Below, piece by piece: positions 50,978 to 59,800 of a stretch of 64,000 nt of DNA. Both the position numbers and the translations under genes were made by a program. The stretch spans positions 310,001 through 374,000 of the forward strand of contig NZ_FWXV01000003.1 of NCBI RefSeq assembly GCF_900176515.1, given 5' to 3'. The notes below the pieces were generated by a model. It saw nothing but the letters and a program-made list of their open reading frames with translations, was not told the origin of the DNA and made no database searches. Position 1 is the first letter of the stretch; every line of letters begins with the position of its first letter. The DNA is from Kibdelosporangium aridum. Lineage in GTDB: Bacteria > Actinomycetota > Actinomycetes > Mycobacteriales > Pseudonocardiaceae.

Positions 50978-52483
50978 ATGACCAGCGATTTCGACGCTGC
51001 GCCGGCCAAGTTCACCACGCTTGGGCTCACCTTCGACGACGTTCTGCTACTGCCCGCCGAATCCGACGTTGTGCCGAGCGGAGTGGACACCTCCACCCAG
51101 GTCTCGCGCAACATCCGACTGCGTGTCCCGCTGCTGTCCGCGGCGATGGACACCGTGACCGAGGCACGGATGGCGATCGCCATGGCCCGCCAGGGCGGCA
51201 TCGGCATCCTGCAGCGCAACCTGTCCATCGAAGACCAAGCCCGGCAGGCCGAGACGGTCAAGCGTTCGGAAGCAGGCATGGTCACGGACCCGGTGACGTG
51301 CTCACCGGACGCCACGCTGTCCGAAGTGGACGCCATGTGCGCCCGCTACCGGATCTCCGGCCTGCCGGTCACCGACGAGAACGGCAAGCTGATCGGCATC
51401 ATCACCAACCGCGACATGCGCTTCGAGGTGGATCACACCCGGCCGGTCCGCGAGGTGATGACCCAGGGCCCGCTGGTCACCGCGCAGGTGGGCGTCTCGG
51501 CCGACGCCGCGTTGGGGCTGCTGCGCCGGCACAAGATCGAGAAGCTGCCGATCGTGGACGCCGACGGCAGGCTGCACGGCCTGATCACGGTGAAGGACTT
51601 CGTCAAGACCGAGCAGTACCCGTTGTCCACCAAGGACCCGGACGGCCGTCTGCTGTGCGGTGCCGCGGTCGGTGTCGGCGAGGACGGCGTCAAGCGCGCC
51701 ATGGCCCTCGCTGACGCGGGCGTGGACGTGATCATGGTCGACACAGCCCATGGTCACGGGCGCAACGTGACCGAGACCGTCGCCCGGTTGAAGAAGGAAC
51801 TCGGCGACACCGTGGACATCGTCGGCGGCAACGTCGCGACCCGCGCGGGCGCGCAGGCCCTGGTCGACGCGGGCGCGGACGGCGTCAAGGTCGGTGTCGG
51901 CCCCGGTTCGATCTGCACGACCCGTGTGGTCGCGGGCGTCGGCGTCCCGCAGATCACCGCGATCTACGAGGCTTCGCTGGCGTGCCGGCCCGCGGGGATC
52001 CCGGTGATCGGCGACGGCGGCATCCAGTACTCAGGTGACATCGCCAAGGCCATCGCCGCCGGTGCCAGCTCGGTGATGATCGGCAGCCTGCTCGCGGGCA
52101 CGGCCGAGTCCCCCGGCGAACTGATCCTGGTCAACGGCCAGCAGTACAAGACCTACCGTGGCATGGGCTCGCTGGGCGCGATGCAGTCCCGTGGCGAGGC
52201 GAAGTCGTACTCCAAGGACCGCTACTCGCAGGACGATGTGCTGTCCGAGGACAAGCTGGTTCCCGAGGGCATCGAGGGCCGCACTCCGTACCGCGGCCCG
52301 CTGAAGAACGTCGTGCACCAGCTTGTCGGCGGTCTGCGGGCGGCCATGGGTTACACGGGCTCGCACACGATCGCGGAGCTGCAGGACGCGCAGCTGATCC
52401 GGATCACGGCGGCCGGGCTGAAGGAAAGCCACCCGCACGACATCACGATGACCGTCGAGGCCCCCAACTACACGGCCCGCTGA
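50978..52483 (+). CDS. guaB: Inosine-5'-monophosphate dehydrogenase
   Basis: Oxidises IMP to XMP with NAD+, the committed step of GMP synthesis. The length is 501 aa. The TIM barrel (LTFDDVLLLPAESDVVPSGV, PLLSAAMDTVTEARMAIAMA) is interrupted by two CBS domains (about residues 95-215). The catalytic Cys lies in GPGSICTTRVVAGVG (about residue 313). Substrate and flap motifs are GDGGIQYSGDIAKAIAAGAS, YRGMGSLGAMQ and DRYSQDDV. A candidate -10 (TAAGAT 50937-50942) lies upstream. Confidence 0.98.
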   Translation: MTSDFDAAPAKFTTLGLTFDDVLLLPAESDVVPSGVDTSTQVSRNIRLRVPLLSAAMDTVTEARMAIAMARQGGIGILQRNLSIEDQARQAETVKRSEAGMVTDPVTCSPDATLSEVDAMCARYRISGLPVTDENGKLIGIITNRDMRFEVDHTRPVREVMTQGPLVTAQVGVSADAALGLLRRHKIEKLPIVDADGRLHGLITVKDFVKTEQYPLSTKDPDGRLLCGAAVGVGEDGVKRAMALADAGVDVIMVDTAHGHGRNVTETVARLKKELGDTVDIVGGNVATRAGAQALVDAGADGVKVGVGPGSICTTRVVAGVGVPQITAIYEASLACRPAGIPVIGDGGIQYSGDIAKAIAAGASSVMIGSLLAGTAESPGELILVNGQQYKTYRGMGSLGAMQSRGEAKSYSKDRYSQDDVLSEDKLVPEGIEGRTPYRGPLKNVVHQLVGGLRAAMGYTGSHTIAELQDAQLIRITAAGLKESHPHDITMTVEAPNYTAR

Positions 52484-52492
52484 TCATCCCTG

Positions 52493-52532
52493 GTGAGTGT
52501 TTTGGCCGATTGTGACCGGCCAAAACACTCAC
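52493..52532. terminator. Bidirectional terminator between guaB and the glycosyltransferase
   Basis: A perfect 16-bp stem: gtgagtgttttggccg (52493-52508) pairs with cggccaaaacactcac (52517-52532) around an 8-nt loop. It lies 9 bp after the guaB stop and overlaps the last codons and stop of the convergent glycosyltransferase gene, so it can serve both strands. The internal TTTT/AAAA gives either transcript a short U-run. Confidence 0.85.
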
Positions 52533-53623
52533 GACAGCGCCAGGTAGCTTTCGATCTCGTCGGCGCCCCGCCCGGCTCCGCCACTGTGGGCGATCACCGC
52601 GCGCATCCGGTCCAGGTTCGCGCGGATGTCCGGGTCCGTGCTCACCCTGGTCACGGCGGCACGCAGGTCGTTGCCAATCCTGTCCCCCAGCCCCAGCTCA
52701 AACACCCGATCCGCGTTCGACTTCTGCTCGGGTGTCATCGGCATCGTGACCATCGGGACGCCGTGGCTCAAGGCCTCCATGACGGAGTTCATGCCCGCGT
52801 GCGTGATGAAAGCGCTTGCCTGCTTGAGCACCGCCACCTGCGGGAACCTCGGGCGGATCTCGAAATTCGACGGTACCGGGCCGAGATCCACATCGCCGGT
52901 GGTCATCGCCACGTGCCACTCGGTGTCGGCGAACGTTTCGATACACGTCCGGTAGAAAGCCTCGTCGGTGAACACCGAACCGAGCGAGATGTAGAGCGAC
53001 GGCGTGCCGCCCGGTGTCCATTCTTCCTGGTCACGGTCGCCGAGCAGAGGCCCGATGAACCGGTACCGATCGTCGAACGTGTCCCCGCCCGGTTGGAATT
53101 CCCGGGGCAGGAACACGAGATTCAGCCGCTCCGGCACCTCAAGAGTGCCTTCGAAATCAAGCGACACACCGTGTTCCGCCGCGAACCGGGCACAGTCCGC
53201 CTCGATCTCGGTGGGGTCGATGCCGGTGATCATCCACCGGTGCAACGGAAAAGCGTCGTTGGCGGCGAAGTTCGGGATGGTCCGCACGGCCGGGATGCCG
53301 AGTTTCTCCGCGACCAGCCGGGCCGGCCAGTTCGTCGTGTCGTAGATGATCGCGTCCGGCTTCGCGGTCGTGCAGTGGTCGAGCAGGACTCGATAGGTCG
53401 CGCTCAACGCCGCGAAGAAGTGCTTGAGCCACCCGGCCAGGAGGTTCTCGTCCGGCGGAATGTAGGGCGACATCTTCGGCAGCGGAAGATGCGTCGAGCC
53501 AGCGCCGACGGCCTCTTCCGTCGCGTATTCGACCTGGTGACCACGCCGGACGAGTTCGGCGACAAGCGGCAAGGTCGGAGTGATGTGGCCTTGACCCGTC
53601 AGCGTGACGAACAGCAAGCGCAT
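52529..53623 (-). CDS. Macrolide-type (MGT/UGT family) glycosyltransferase
   Basis: A 364-aa GT-B glycosyltransferase. The N-terminal acceptor domain opens with LLFVTLTGQGHITPTLPLVA (the G-x-G-H-x-x-P motif of MGT enzymes; His is the usual catalytic base). The C-terminal donor domain has SLYISLGSVFTDEAFY, FPQVAVLKQASAFITHAGMN and SVMEALSHGVPMVTMPMTPE, the UDP-sugar-binding signature. Family members attach sugars to macrolides and other natural products, often for self-resistance or detoxification. The start lies 9 bp after the ABC-transporter ATPase stop on the same strand, so it is probably the last gene of that operon. Confidence 0.9.
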   Translation of the reverse strand: MRLLFVTLTGQGHITPTLPLVAELVRRGHQVEYATEEAVGAGSTHLPLPKMSPYIPPDENLLAGWLKHFFAALSATYRVLLDHCTTAKPDAIIYDTTNWPARLVAEKLGIPAVRTIPNFAANDAFPLHRWMITGIDPTEIEADCARFAAEHGVSLDFEGTLEVPERLNLVFLPREFQPGGDTFDDRYRFIGPLLGDRDQEEWTPGGTPSLYISLGSVFTDEAFYRTCIETFADTEWHVAMTTGDVDLGPVPSNFEIRPRFPQVAVLKQASAFITHAGMNSVMEALSHGVPMVTMPMTPEQKSNADRVFELGLGDRIGNDLRAAVTRVSTDPDIRANLDRMRAVIAHSGGAGRGADEIESYLALS

Positions 53624-53632
53624 GCGTCCACA

Positions 53633-54268
53633 CTACGGATCCAGCTGCCGCACTTCATCCGCCCACCGATCAAGCAGCTGCATGTCATGCGAAATCGCGA
53701 GCACACCCGCCTTTGATTCCTTTTGGTAGTCACGAATCACCGCGACCAAAGCCGCTGTCGTCGACGCGTCCAGCATCGTGGTCATCTCGTCGCACACGAG
53801 ATATGCCGGGCGCAAAGCCAAAGCACGGGCCAGACAGGCTCGCTGGAGTTGCCCGTCGCTGACCTCGTGGGCGCGCCGATCCAGCAGATCCGGCGTCAGA
53901 GCAACGAGTTCCGCGAGGTCGTCCACCCGATCGGGCTTGCCGTTGGCACGAGACGGCTCAGCGATGACTTGACGCAGCGTCATCCGTGGATCGACGGACA
54001 GCCGAGGTTGCTGGAACAGCACACCGATGCGGGTCCGGTACTGCCGCGGCGCGCGATACCGGAATCCTTCCACCACAGCACCGTCAATGGTGACCGTGCC
54101 GGAGAAAGGCTTGTGCAGCAACGACAACACCCTGGCCAAGGTGGATTTGCCGCTGCCGCTCGGCCCGGCGAGGCCGATGGTCGCGCCGGGCTCGACGGCC
54201 AGCGAAATGTCAGTGATCACCGGCTGGCGTGGGTGGTAGCCGGCGGTGATGGCCGTGGCGCTCAGCAT
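53633..54268 (-). CDS. Peptide/nickel-type ABC transporter ATPase (NikE/DppF-like)
   Basis: A 211-aa ATPase, shorter than DppF/OppF (about 320) but like NikE-type forms. Walker A is GPSGSGKST (about residue 36). The signature is VSDGQLQRACLARALALRP, with V-S-D-G-Q in place of LSGGQ, as in other NikE-type ATPases. Walker B is LVCDEMTTMLDAS, and the H-loop is AISHDMQL. It lacks the C-terminal oligopeptide-transporter extension. It overlaps the preceding ATPase gene by 7 bp. Confidence 0.9.
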   Translation of the reverse strand: MLSATAITAGYHPRQPVITDISLAVEPGATIGLAGPSGSGKSTLARVLSLLHKPFSGTVTIDGAVVEGFRYRAPRQYRTRIGVLFQQPRLSVDPRMTLRQVIAEPSRANGKPDRVDDLAELVALTPDLLDRRAHEVSDGQLQRACLARALALRPAYLVCDEMTTMLDASTTAALVAVIRDYQKESKAGVLAISHDMQLLDRWADEVRQLDP

Positions 54269-55194
54269 GGCTGGTGGCAGGCGACGGCGTGACCGTTCAC
54301 CCGAGTCAATTGTGGACGGTCAGCGCATTCGTCGGTGACGCGGTCGCATCGAGGCGTGAACGCGCAGCCTGGCGGCAGGTCGGTGAGCACGGGCGGCAGT
54401 CCTGGGATCGGTGTGAACGCCCGGTCGGGCAACGAATCGACCAGGCCTCGGGTGTACGGATGGCGTGGCGCGTCGAGGACTTCCTCGGCCGGCCCGACTT
54501 CGACGAACCGACCGGCGTACATCACGGCGATCCGGTCGGCCACTCGACGGGCGGCCGAGAGGTCGTGTGTGATGAGCAAGACGGCTCGGCCGTCGGCCAC
54601 GAGCACACGCAATTCGTCGATCAAGGCGTCGACCAATGCCCGGTCGAGGCCGGTGGTCGGCTCGTCAGCGATGATCAGCCACGGGTCACCGGCGAGGGCC
54701 AAGGCCGTGGCCACTCGTTGTGCCATGCCGCCCGACAACTGGTGCGGGTACAAGTCCAGGTCGGCGGGCTTGAGACCGGCCCGCGCGGCAACGGAGTCCG
54801 CAGACGGCCTTTCCGAGGCCGGATGCAGGAACCGCAGCGCCTCATCCAACTGGGCCCGGGCCGTGCGTACGGGCGTGAGGTGTGCCGCGGGGCTTTGCGG
54901 TACGAGCCCGATCTGCCTGCCGCGGACCTGCTGGCTGAGCACTTGGTCGGACGCGGACAGCAAGTCCAGCGAGCCGAGCATCGCGGTCCCGGCGACTTCC
55001 GCGTTGCCGGGCAGGAATCCCAGCAACGCACTCGCCAACACCGACTTGCCACACCCGCTTTCACCCACCAGCGCGAGACATTCGCCGGGCGAGACCGAGA
55101 ACGACACGTCGCTGACCGCAGACACTCTCGCGTCAGGCAACGTGAACCGGACGGACAACGAGTCAACGGCCAGGTTCCCTGTGACACTCACCAT
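54262..55194 (-). CDS. Peptide/nickel-type ABC transporter ATPase (NikD/DppD-like)
   Basis: A 310-aa ATPase. Walker A is GESGCGKSV (about residue 45), the signature LSGGMAQRVATALALAG, Walker B WLIIADEPTTGLD and the H-loop LLITHDLSAARRVAD. The C-terminal oligopeptide/dipeptide extension (HPYTRGLVDSLPDRAFTPIP, PGCAFTPRCDRVTDECADRP) has the cysteine cluster that can hold an iron-sulfur centre. ATG 55194 is preferred to an earlier start because GGAG precedes it and it overlaps the permease stop by 7 bp. Confidence 0.92.
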   Translation of the reverse strand: MVSVTGNLAVDSLSVRFTLPDARVSAVSDVSFSVSPGECLALVGESGCGKSVLASALLGFLPGNAEVAGTAMLGSLDLLSASDQVLSQQVRGRQIGLVPQSPAAHLTPVRTARAQLDEALRFLHPASERPSADSVAARAGLKPADLDLYPHQLSGGMAQRVATALALAGDPWLIIADEPTTGLDRALVDALIDELRVLVADGRAVLLITHDLSAARRVADRIAVMYAGRFVEVGPAEEVLDAPRHPYTRGLVDSLPDRAFTPIPGLPPVLTDLPPGCAFTPRCDRVTDECADRPQLTRVNGHAVACHQPC

Positions 55195-56072
55195 GACAAC
55201 TCCGAGCGACGCCGTGGGTTGAGCCGGTCCCGCCACACTCCGCTGAGCCCGGAGATCGCGAGTGTCGCGATCACCAGAACCAGCCCTGGCGCCAAGGACA
55301 TCCACCATCCACCGGTCAGCAACGACCGCTTGGCATCGTTGATCATGTTGCCGATGCTGGCCATGTGCGGCGGCATTCCCAAACCGAGGAAGGACAACGC
55401 GGTCTCGTGCCAGACGGCGTGCGGGATCATCAAAGTCGTGGCCAGCAACACCTGCGGGGCCACGTTGGGCAGCAGATGCCTGCCCATCACGCGCATCCGG
55501 GACGAGCCTCCGACTATCGCGGCATCAATGAACGGCCTGCCGCGCAACGAAAGGATCTCCGACCGCACGATCCGTGCCGACGACAGCCAATGTGTCAGGC
55601 CGATCGAGATGATCACTGACGTCAGGCTCGGGCCGAGCACAGCGACGATCACGATGCCCAGCAACAGGTGCGGTACCGACGCGACCGTGTCGACCAACCG
55701 CATGAGCAGCCGGTCCACCCAACCGCCCGCGGCTCCGGCAAGCGCACCGACCAACGTTCCCAGGACCGTCGAGACCAAAGCGGCCACGATCCCGACCATC
55801 AGCGAGACGCGCAAGCCGTAGATCACCCGCAACAGGACGTCCCGGCCCATCTCGTCGGTGCCGAACGGGTGCGCGAAACTCGGTGGCCGGTTGGCGATCG
55901 CGAGGTCGACGAACTGCTGGTTGAGGTTGACCACCAGCGGCACGACGATCACCGTGACGGCCAGTACACCCAGGATGACCGCTGACGAAAGCAGCCGCAC
56001 CCGCGGTGATTTGGGCGCCGCGGCCACTGCGATGCGTGATCGCGTGACCTGTCGCCATGAAGTGTCAACCAT
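55188..56072 (-). CDS. Peptide/nickel-type ABC transporter permease (NikC/DppC-like)
   Basis: A 294-aa permease with an N-terminal helix and the five-helix BPD_transp_1 core. Landmarks are SFAHPFGTDEMGRDVLLRVI (the DppC entry motif), LGTLVGALAGAAGGWVDRLL and ARIVRSEILSLRGRPFIDAA, with the EAA-like loop GGSSRMRVMGRHLLPNVAPQ. It overlaps the other permease gene by 8 bp. The basic cytosolic ends follow the positive-inside rule. Confidence 0.92.
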   Translation of the reverse strand: MVDTSWRQVTRSRIAVAAAPKSPRVRLLSSAVILGVLAVTVIVVPLVVNLNQQFVDLAIANRPPSFAHPFGTDEMGRDVLLRVIYGLRVSLMVGIVAALVSTVLGTLVGALAGAAGGWVDRLLMRLVDTVASVPHLLLGIVIVAVLGPSLTSVIISIGLTHWLSSARIVRSEILSLRGRPFIDAAIVGGSSRMRVMGRHLLPNVAPQVLLATTLMIPHAVWHETALSFLGLGMPPHMASIGNMINDAKRSLLTGGWWMSLAPGLVLVIATLAISGLSGVWRDRLNPRRRSELSW

Positions 56073-57039
56073 CGAACCCCACCCTCGGGTCAGCCAACGA
56101 GTAGAGCACGTCAGCGATCAGGTTGCCCAGCAGCACCGCCGCGGTGGCCAGCAGTGTCAATGCGCCGAGCAACGCGAAGTCGACGTTCAACGCGGCGTCC
56201 ACAGTGGCCTTCGCGATCCCCGGCCACGAGAACACCGTCTCCACCAGCAGAGCGCCACTGATCAACTCCGGCAACCGGGAACCGAGCAGAGTGAGGAACG
56301 GCAACAGCGACGTCCGCAGCGCGTGCCCGAGAACCACAGTCCGGTCGGGCAGTCCTCTCGCCCGCGCACCGATCACGTAGTCCTGGGTCAGCGATTCCAT
56401 CAGGTTCTGCCGGATGAACAAGGCGAACCACGGTGCTTGCGAGATTGCCAGCACGGCTGCGGGCAAGATGATGTGCCGGACGAGTTGCCCGAAATCCAGC
56501 GCCTGATCTCCGTCGGTGAGCCCGCCACCCGGTAACCACTGCAGTTGCTGCGCGAAGATGAACAGGGCACCGAGGCCGAGCCAGAACACTGGCGCGGCTT
56601 CCAGGACGTACGAGCCTGATGTGATCGCCCGGTCCAGCCAGCCACCCTGCCGCCACGCGGCCAGCGTGCCCAGCACCAGCCCGAGCACCAAGGCCATGCC
56701 GAACCCGACCGCCAGTAGCAGCGTCGACCAGCCGAGCCGGTCGCCGACCACCTGCGAAACGGGCTGCTGCAAGGACAAGGAGTCGCCGAAGTCGCCCGTG
56801 ATCGCGTGCCCGAGCCATGCCGTGTACTGCTCCAGCACCGGTTTGTCGACGCCCCAGTTCTCCCGGATCTGCGCCACCCGCTCGGGGTCCGCGCCGATGA
56901 TCCGTACCCCGAAGTATCGCTCGACCGGGTCGAACGGGGATGCCTTCGCGAGCAGGAACAGCCCGAAGCTGACGATCAGCAGGACCGGGACGGCGAACGC
57001 CAGCCTGCGCAGGACCAGCTTGCCGATACCGGATTTCAT
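56065..57039 (-). CDS. Peptide/nickel-type ABC transporter permease (NikB/DppB-like)
   Basis: A 324-aa permease. The first helix is LRRLAFAVPVLLIVSFGLFL and the long periplasmic loop contains DPERVAQIRENWGVDKPVLE. The coupling loop is MESLTQDYVIGARARGLPDR, followed by LPFLTLLGSRLPELISGALL and VETVFSWPGIAKATVDAALN, the classic DppB/NikB end. ATG 57039 overlaps the binding-protein stop (ATGA); the frame extending to 57066 lies inside the previous gene. Confidence 0.93.
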   Translation of the reverse strand: MKSGIGKLVLRRLAFAVPVLLIVSFGLFLLAKASPFDPVERYFGVRIIGADPERVAQIRENWGVDKPVLEQYTAWLGHAITGDFGDSLSLQQPVSQVVGDRLGWSTLLLAVGFGMALVLGLVLGTLAAWRQGGWLDRAITSGSYVLEAAPVFWLGLGALFIFAQQLQWLPGGGLTDGDQALDFGQLVRHIILPAAVLAISQAPWFALFIRQNLMESLTQDYVIGARARGLPDRTVVLGHALRTSLLPFLTLLGSRLPELISGALLVETVFSWPGIAKATVDAALNVDFALLGALTLLATAAVLLGNLIADVLYSLADPRVGFDG

Positions 57040-58607
57040 TTCGGTGACCAGTGTTCGAGGTTCCACCAGACCGCGTGGACCATGCCGTGGTCATGCGGCT
57101 CGACCTGTTCCTCGAGCCCGGTCCACTTGTCCCGCATGACATACGTGTGGTCGAGGAACACCAGGAACGCCCAGCCGGGGTCGGCGATGAACGCCTTCTG
57201 GAAGTCGCCGTACGCCTGCTTGCGAGCCGCGCGGTCGAGGTTCTTGCGAGCCTCGTCCAGTGCGGTGTCGACCTGAGAGTTCTTGTACAAGGTCATGTTG
57301 ACGTAACCCGGCTGTCCACTGTAGCGCGAATGCAGCAAGGTGTAGGCCGCGGTGTCCGGGTCGTACGGATCACCGCCGCCCCACACGGCCGCGGTTTCCT
57401 TCTGCCGCTGCAACATCAGCTCGAACTTGGTCGCCTCGACCGGTGCGTCGATGCCCAGCTTGGCGAGATCACTGCCGACGGCGAGGGCGAGGTCCTTGCG
57501 CAGCGAGTCCTCGGCTGGGTACAGGATCGGCAGTCGCGCGGGCTGGCCGTCCTTGGCGCGCTTGCCGTCCGGCCCCAGCCGCCAGCCTGCCTCATCCAGC
57601 AGGGCACCGGCCTTCTGTGCGTCGAAGTCGAACTTTGCCGCCGGGTCGTACCATTCGGCGAGGTAGGGCGAGATCGGTGTCGCGGCTGGCTTTCCGGCAC
57701 CGGCGAGGACGGTGTCGATCATCGCCTGCCGGTTGATGCCGGTGTTGATCGCGACCCGGACCTTCGGGTCCTTGGTGAACGGAAGCTCCGACGGAATTCC
57801 CAGCCCCCGGTAGTCCGCGGACGGGTTCTGCACGACCCGGTAGCCGGACTTGTCACGGTAAGTCTGGGCCAGTCGCGGCGGTAGGACGGTCGCGTCGAAC
57901 TCACCGGAGGCCATACGGGTAGCGCGTGCGTTGTCGTCGGTGATGTAGACGAAGGTGACAGTCTTGATGGCTGGAGCTTTGTTCCAGTGGCCCTCGTTGG
58001 CTTTGAGCACCATCCGGTCGCCCTTGCGCCACTGGTTCACTGTGTAAGGCCCGGTCCCGATCGGCGCGGTGTTGAACGGGGCTGCGTTGATGTCTTGGCC
58101 GTCGAAAGCCTTACGCGGCACAATGCCCAGCGTGAGCGTCTGGTCGAACGGCGAGTACGGGTACTTCAGCTTGAAGACGACCGTGCTGTCATCCGGCGCC
58201 TCGACCTGGGCGAGCGGGTCGTAACGGGACGCGATGGTCGAGTTGACCTTGGGGTCGAGGACGGACTTGTAGGTGAACACCACGTCTTGCGCGGACAACG
58301 GTGTGCCGTCGGAGAACTTGACGCCTTGGCGGAGTTTCGCTGTCCAGGTCAGGCCGTCGGCGGATGCTTCGGGCAGCTTCTCGGCCAGGGCGGGCGTCAG
58401 CTTGAGCTTGGCGTCCCTGTCGACAAGGCCGTCGAAGATCTTTGAGGCGCCGTCGGGGGCGTAGCCGAGGATGGGGTTGAGGTTGTCTGGTTCTTGACCG
58501 GCGCCGATCACGATGGATGGCGGGCCGCTGGCGGGGCCTTCCTGGGGGACGGAACACCCCGCCATCACAAGGGCACCAAGCAGGACAAACCCGACGACCG
58601 TTCGCAT
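57036..58607 (-). CDS. Peptide/nickel-type ABC transporter substrate-binding lipoprotein
   Basis: A 523-aa SBP_bac_5 lipoprotein, first gene of the operon. The signal peptide ends in the lipobox ALVMAGC (Cys about residue 18). The family pattern is PDNLNPILGYAPDGASKIFD, GLTWTAKLRQGVKFSDGTPL, FKLKYPYSPFDQTLTLGIVP, IGTGPYTVNQWRKGDRMVLK and RVAINTGINRQAMIDTVLAG. The ligand could be a peptide, an opine or a nickel complex; residues that decide this cannot be judged by eye. Its 5' side borders the repeat-rich region at 58691-59095. Confidence 0.93.
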   Translation of the reverse strand: MRTVVGFVLLGALVMAGCSVPQEGPASGPPSIVIGAGQEPDNLNPILGYAPDGASKIFDGLVDRDAKLKLTPALAEKLPEASADGLTWTAKLRQGVKFSDGTPLSAQDVVFTYKSVLDPKVNSTIASRYDPLAQVEAPDDSTVVFKLKYPYSPFDQTLTLGIVPRKAFDGQDINAAPFNTAPIGTGPYTVNQWRKGDRMVLKANEGHWNKAPAIKTVTFVYITDDNARATRMASGEFDATVLPPRLAQTYRDKSGYRVVQNPSADYRGLGIPSELPFTKDPKVRVAINTGINRQAMIDTVLAGAGKPAATPISPYLAEWYDPAAKFDFDAQKAGALLDEAGWRLGPDGKRAKDGQPARLPILYPAEDSLRKDLALAVGSDLAKLGIDAPVEATKFELMLQRQKETAAVWGGGDPYDPDTAAYTLLHSRYSGQPGYVNMTLYKNSQVDTALDEARKNLDRAARKQAYGDFQKAFIADPGWAFLVFLDHTYVMRDKWTGLEEQVEPHDHGMVHAVWWNLEHWSPK

Positions 58608-58690
58608 ACGGCCATCTCATACTAGTAGCCATGGTTTTGCAATAAGCGGTATATCACCAGATGAACGCTGGATGCTGTGGTTGCTTTCGG

Positions 58691-59095
58691 GGCGCTCTTG
58701 GGTCGCCGCGGCGCGCGCTGTGCCTACTTCGGCGCGCTCTGGCTCACTGCGGCGCGCTCTGGCTCACTGCGGCGCGCTCTGTGGTCACCTCGGCGCGCTC
58801 CTGTGAGAGGTCGGCGCGATTTGGTGTGGAGCCTCTGCGCCGCAAAGGACAGGGAAAGCGGGCAGGACCTGCGGCCCTGCCCCGCCGACAAGCTTATTTG
58901 CGGCGCTACTCCACACAAAATCGCGCCGACTACCACTTTTGGCGCGCCTTTCTGTGCCTGGGGCGCGCCTCCGCTGTTCTTCAGGCGCGCCTTCGCTTGG
59001 GGCCGGGCGCGCCTCCGCTGTTCTTGGGGCGTGACTGCCCTTGGGCTGGACGCCTCCGCTTTAGCGTGGGGCGCGCCTTCAGTTGGGGCTGCGCC
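58691..59095. repeat. Repeat block with 20-22-bp period around a long hairpin
   Basis: Copies of a GGCGCGC core recur with steady spacing. On the left they begin near 58691, 58710, 58731, 58751, 58771, 58792 and 58813 (units of 19-21 bp; two are exact 20-bp copies, ggcgcgctctggctcactgc). On the right they are near 58941, 58962, 58984, 59006, 59028, 59049 and 59070 (21-22 bp). The right units mostly carry ggcgcgcc, a perfect palindrome. Between the arrays lies the hairpin at 58810-58930. The spacing is about two helical turns. No protein frame fits. It fills the space between two minus-strand genes. Confidence 0.8.
58810..58930. repeat. Stepped long inverted repeat (hairpin of about 120 nt)
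   Basis: Three nested arm pairs share one centre. Outer arms of 21 bp (58810-58830 with 58910-58930) match at 20 of 21 positions. Middle arms gcgccgcaaa (58837-58846) and tttgcggcgc (58897-58906) match exactly. Inner arms gcgggcagg (58858-58866) and cctgccccgc (58876-58885) match with one bulge. RNA from either strand would fold into a long interrupted stem. Confidence 0.85.
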
Positions 59096-59101
59096 ATCCC
59101 G

Positions 59102-59800
59102 TCATCGCCGGGTGTCGCGTCGGTTGGCGTCGTTGTCCACGTCGATGCGTTCCTTTCGCACCTTCTCGCGGATCTGTTGCTGTTCCGTCACTTCCTCGGC
59201 CCTCATGCGAACTTGTTCCACCGGCACGGCTTCCTTGGCCACTACCGGCTTCTCCTCGTGCAGGACTACTTCCTGCTCTTCCTCGCCGATCCTTGCCTTG
59301 CCTGCGCGGCGGGGGTCGACCGGCTCGCGCTCGATTCGGATTTCTTCGTGCGACACTGGCACTGTGACCTGCTGTTCTTCGGTCACTACGTGCTTGCGCA
59401 GCCGTACTCGGCCGGACTCGACTCGCTTGGTTCCGACGTTCAACTGTTCCTCGGAACGGGTCATTACTTGGTCGCCTTGGCGGCGGTCGCCGGTGCGTTG
59501 GGTGGGCATGCCGTAGTACTCGTACAAGCCCATGCTTTCCTGTGCCGACAGCCTTCCGTCGGCTTCTATTCGCGGGGCGTCCTTGATCTTGTCCTTGCCC
59601 CAGTTGACGTGCAGGCCGTCGTTCCCTGATGTCGCGCCTGCCAGCGGGACGAAGCTCTCCTTGTGCCCGAACAGGCCAGTGTGGACCGTGACCCACTCCG
59701 GCTGCTGCGACTCTTCGCTCAGGTACACCGTTCCGACCCGGCCGACGCGCTCACCGCGCGTGTCGTATACCTCGCTGCCAACGAGTTCCTGCGGTCCCAT
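59102..59800 (-). CDS. PRC-barrel and DUF2382 (YsnF/AvaK) stress protein
   Basis: A 232-aa cytosolic protein. Residues 1-90 are a PRC-barrel domain (LVGSEVYDTRGERVGRVGTV, PEWVTVHTGLFGHKESFVPL, HVNWGKDKIKDAPRIEADGR). Residues 125-225 are DUF2382 (RSEEQLNVGTKRVESGRVRL, RKHVVTEEQQVTVPVSHEEI, KPVVAKEAVPVEQVRM), ending in a Lys/Arg/Asp tail. The pair is typical of general-stress proteins in actinobacteria and Bacillus relatives. ATG 59800 has GGAGG 8 nt upstream. It lies downstream of the gas-vesicle operon on the same strand, with about 240 bp between. Confidence 0.9.
   Translation of the reverse strand: MGPQELVGSEVYDTRGERVGRVGTVYLSEESQQPEWVTVHTGLFGHKESFVPLAGATSGNDGLHVNWGKDKIKDAPRIEADGRLSAQESMGLYEYYGMPTQRTGDRRQGDQVMTRSEEQLNVGTKRVESGRVRLRKHVVTEEQQVTVPVSHEEIRIEREPVDPRRAGKARIGEEEQEVVLHEEKPVVAKEAVPVEQVRMRAEEVTEQQQIREKVRKERIDVDNDANRRDTRR

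Noticed and set aside
58608..58640. A Zur or nickel-regulator operator upstream of the peptide/nickel-type binding protein
   Set aside because: I saw AT-rich sequence but no palindrome that fits a known metal-regulator box, so I do not call one.
58661..59629. Plus-strand frames of 280-322 codons across the repeat block
   Set aside because: They run through repeats and then antisense to the PRC-barrel/DUF2382 gene. Their composition follows the repeats and the antisense strand, not a protein.
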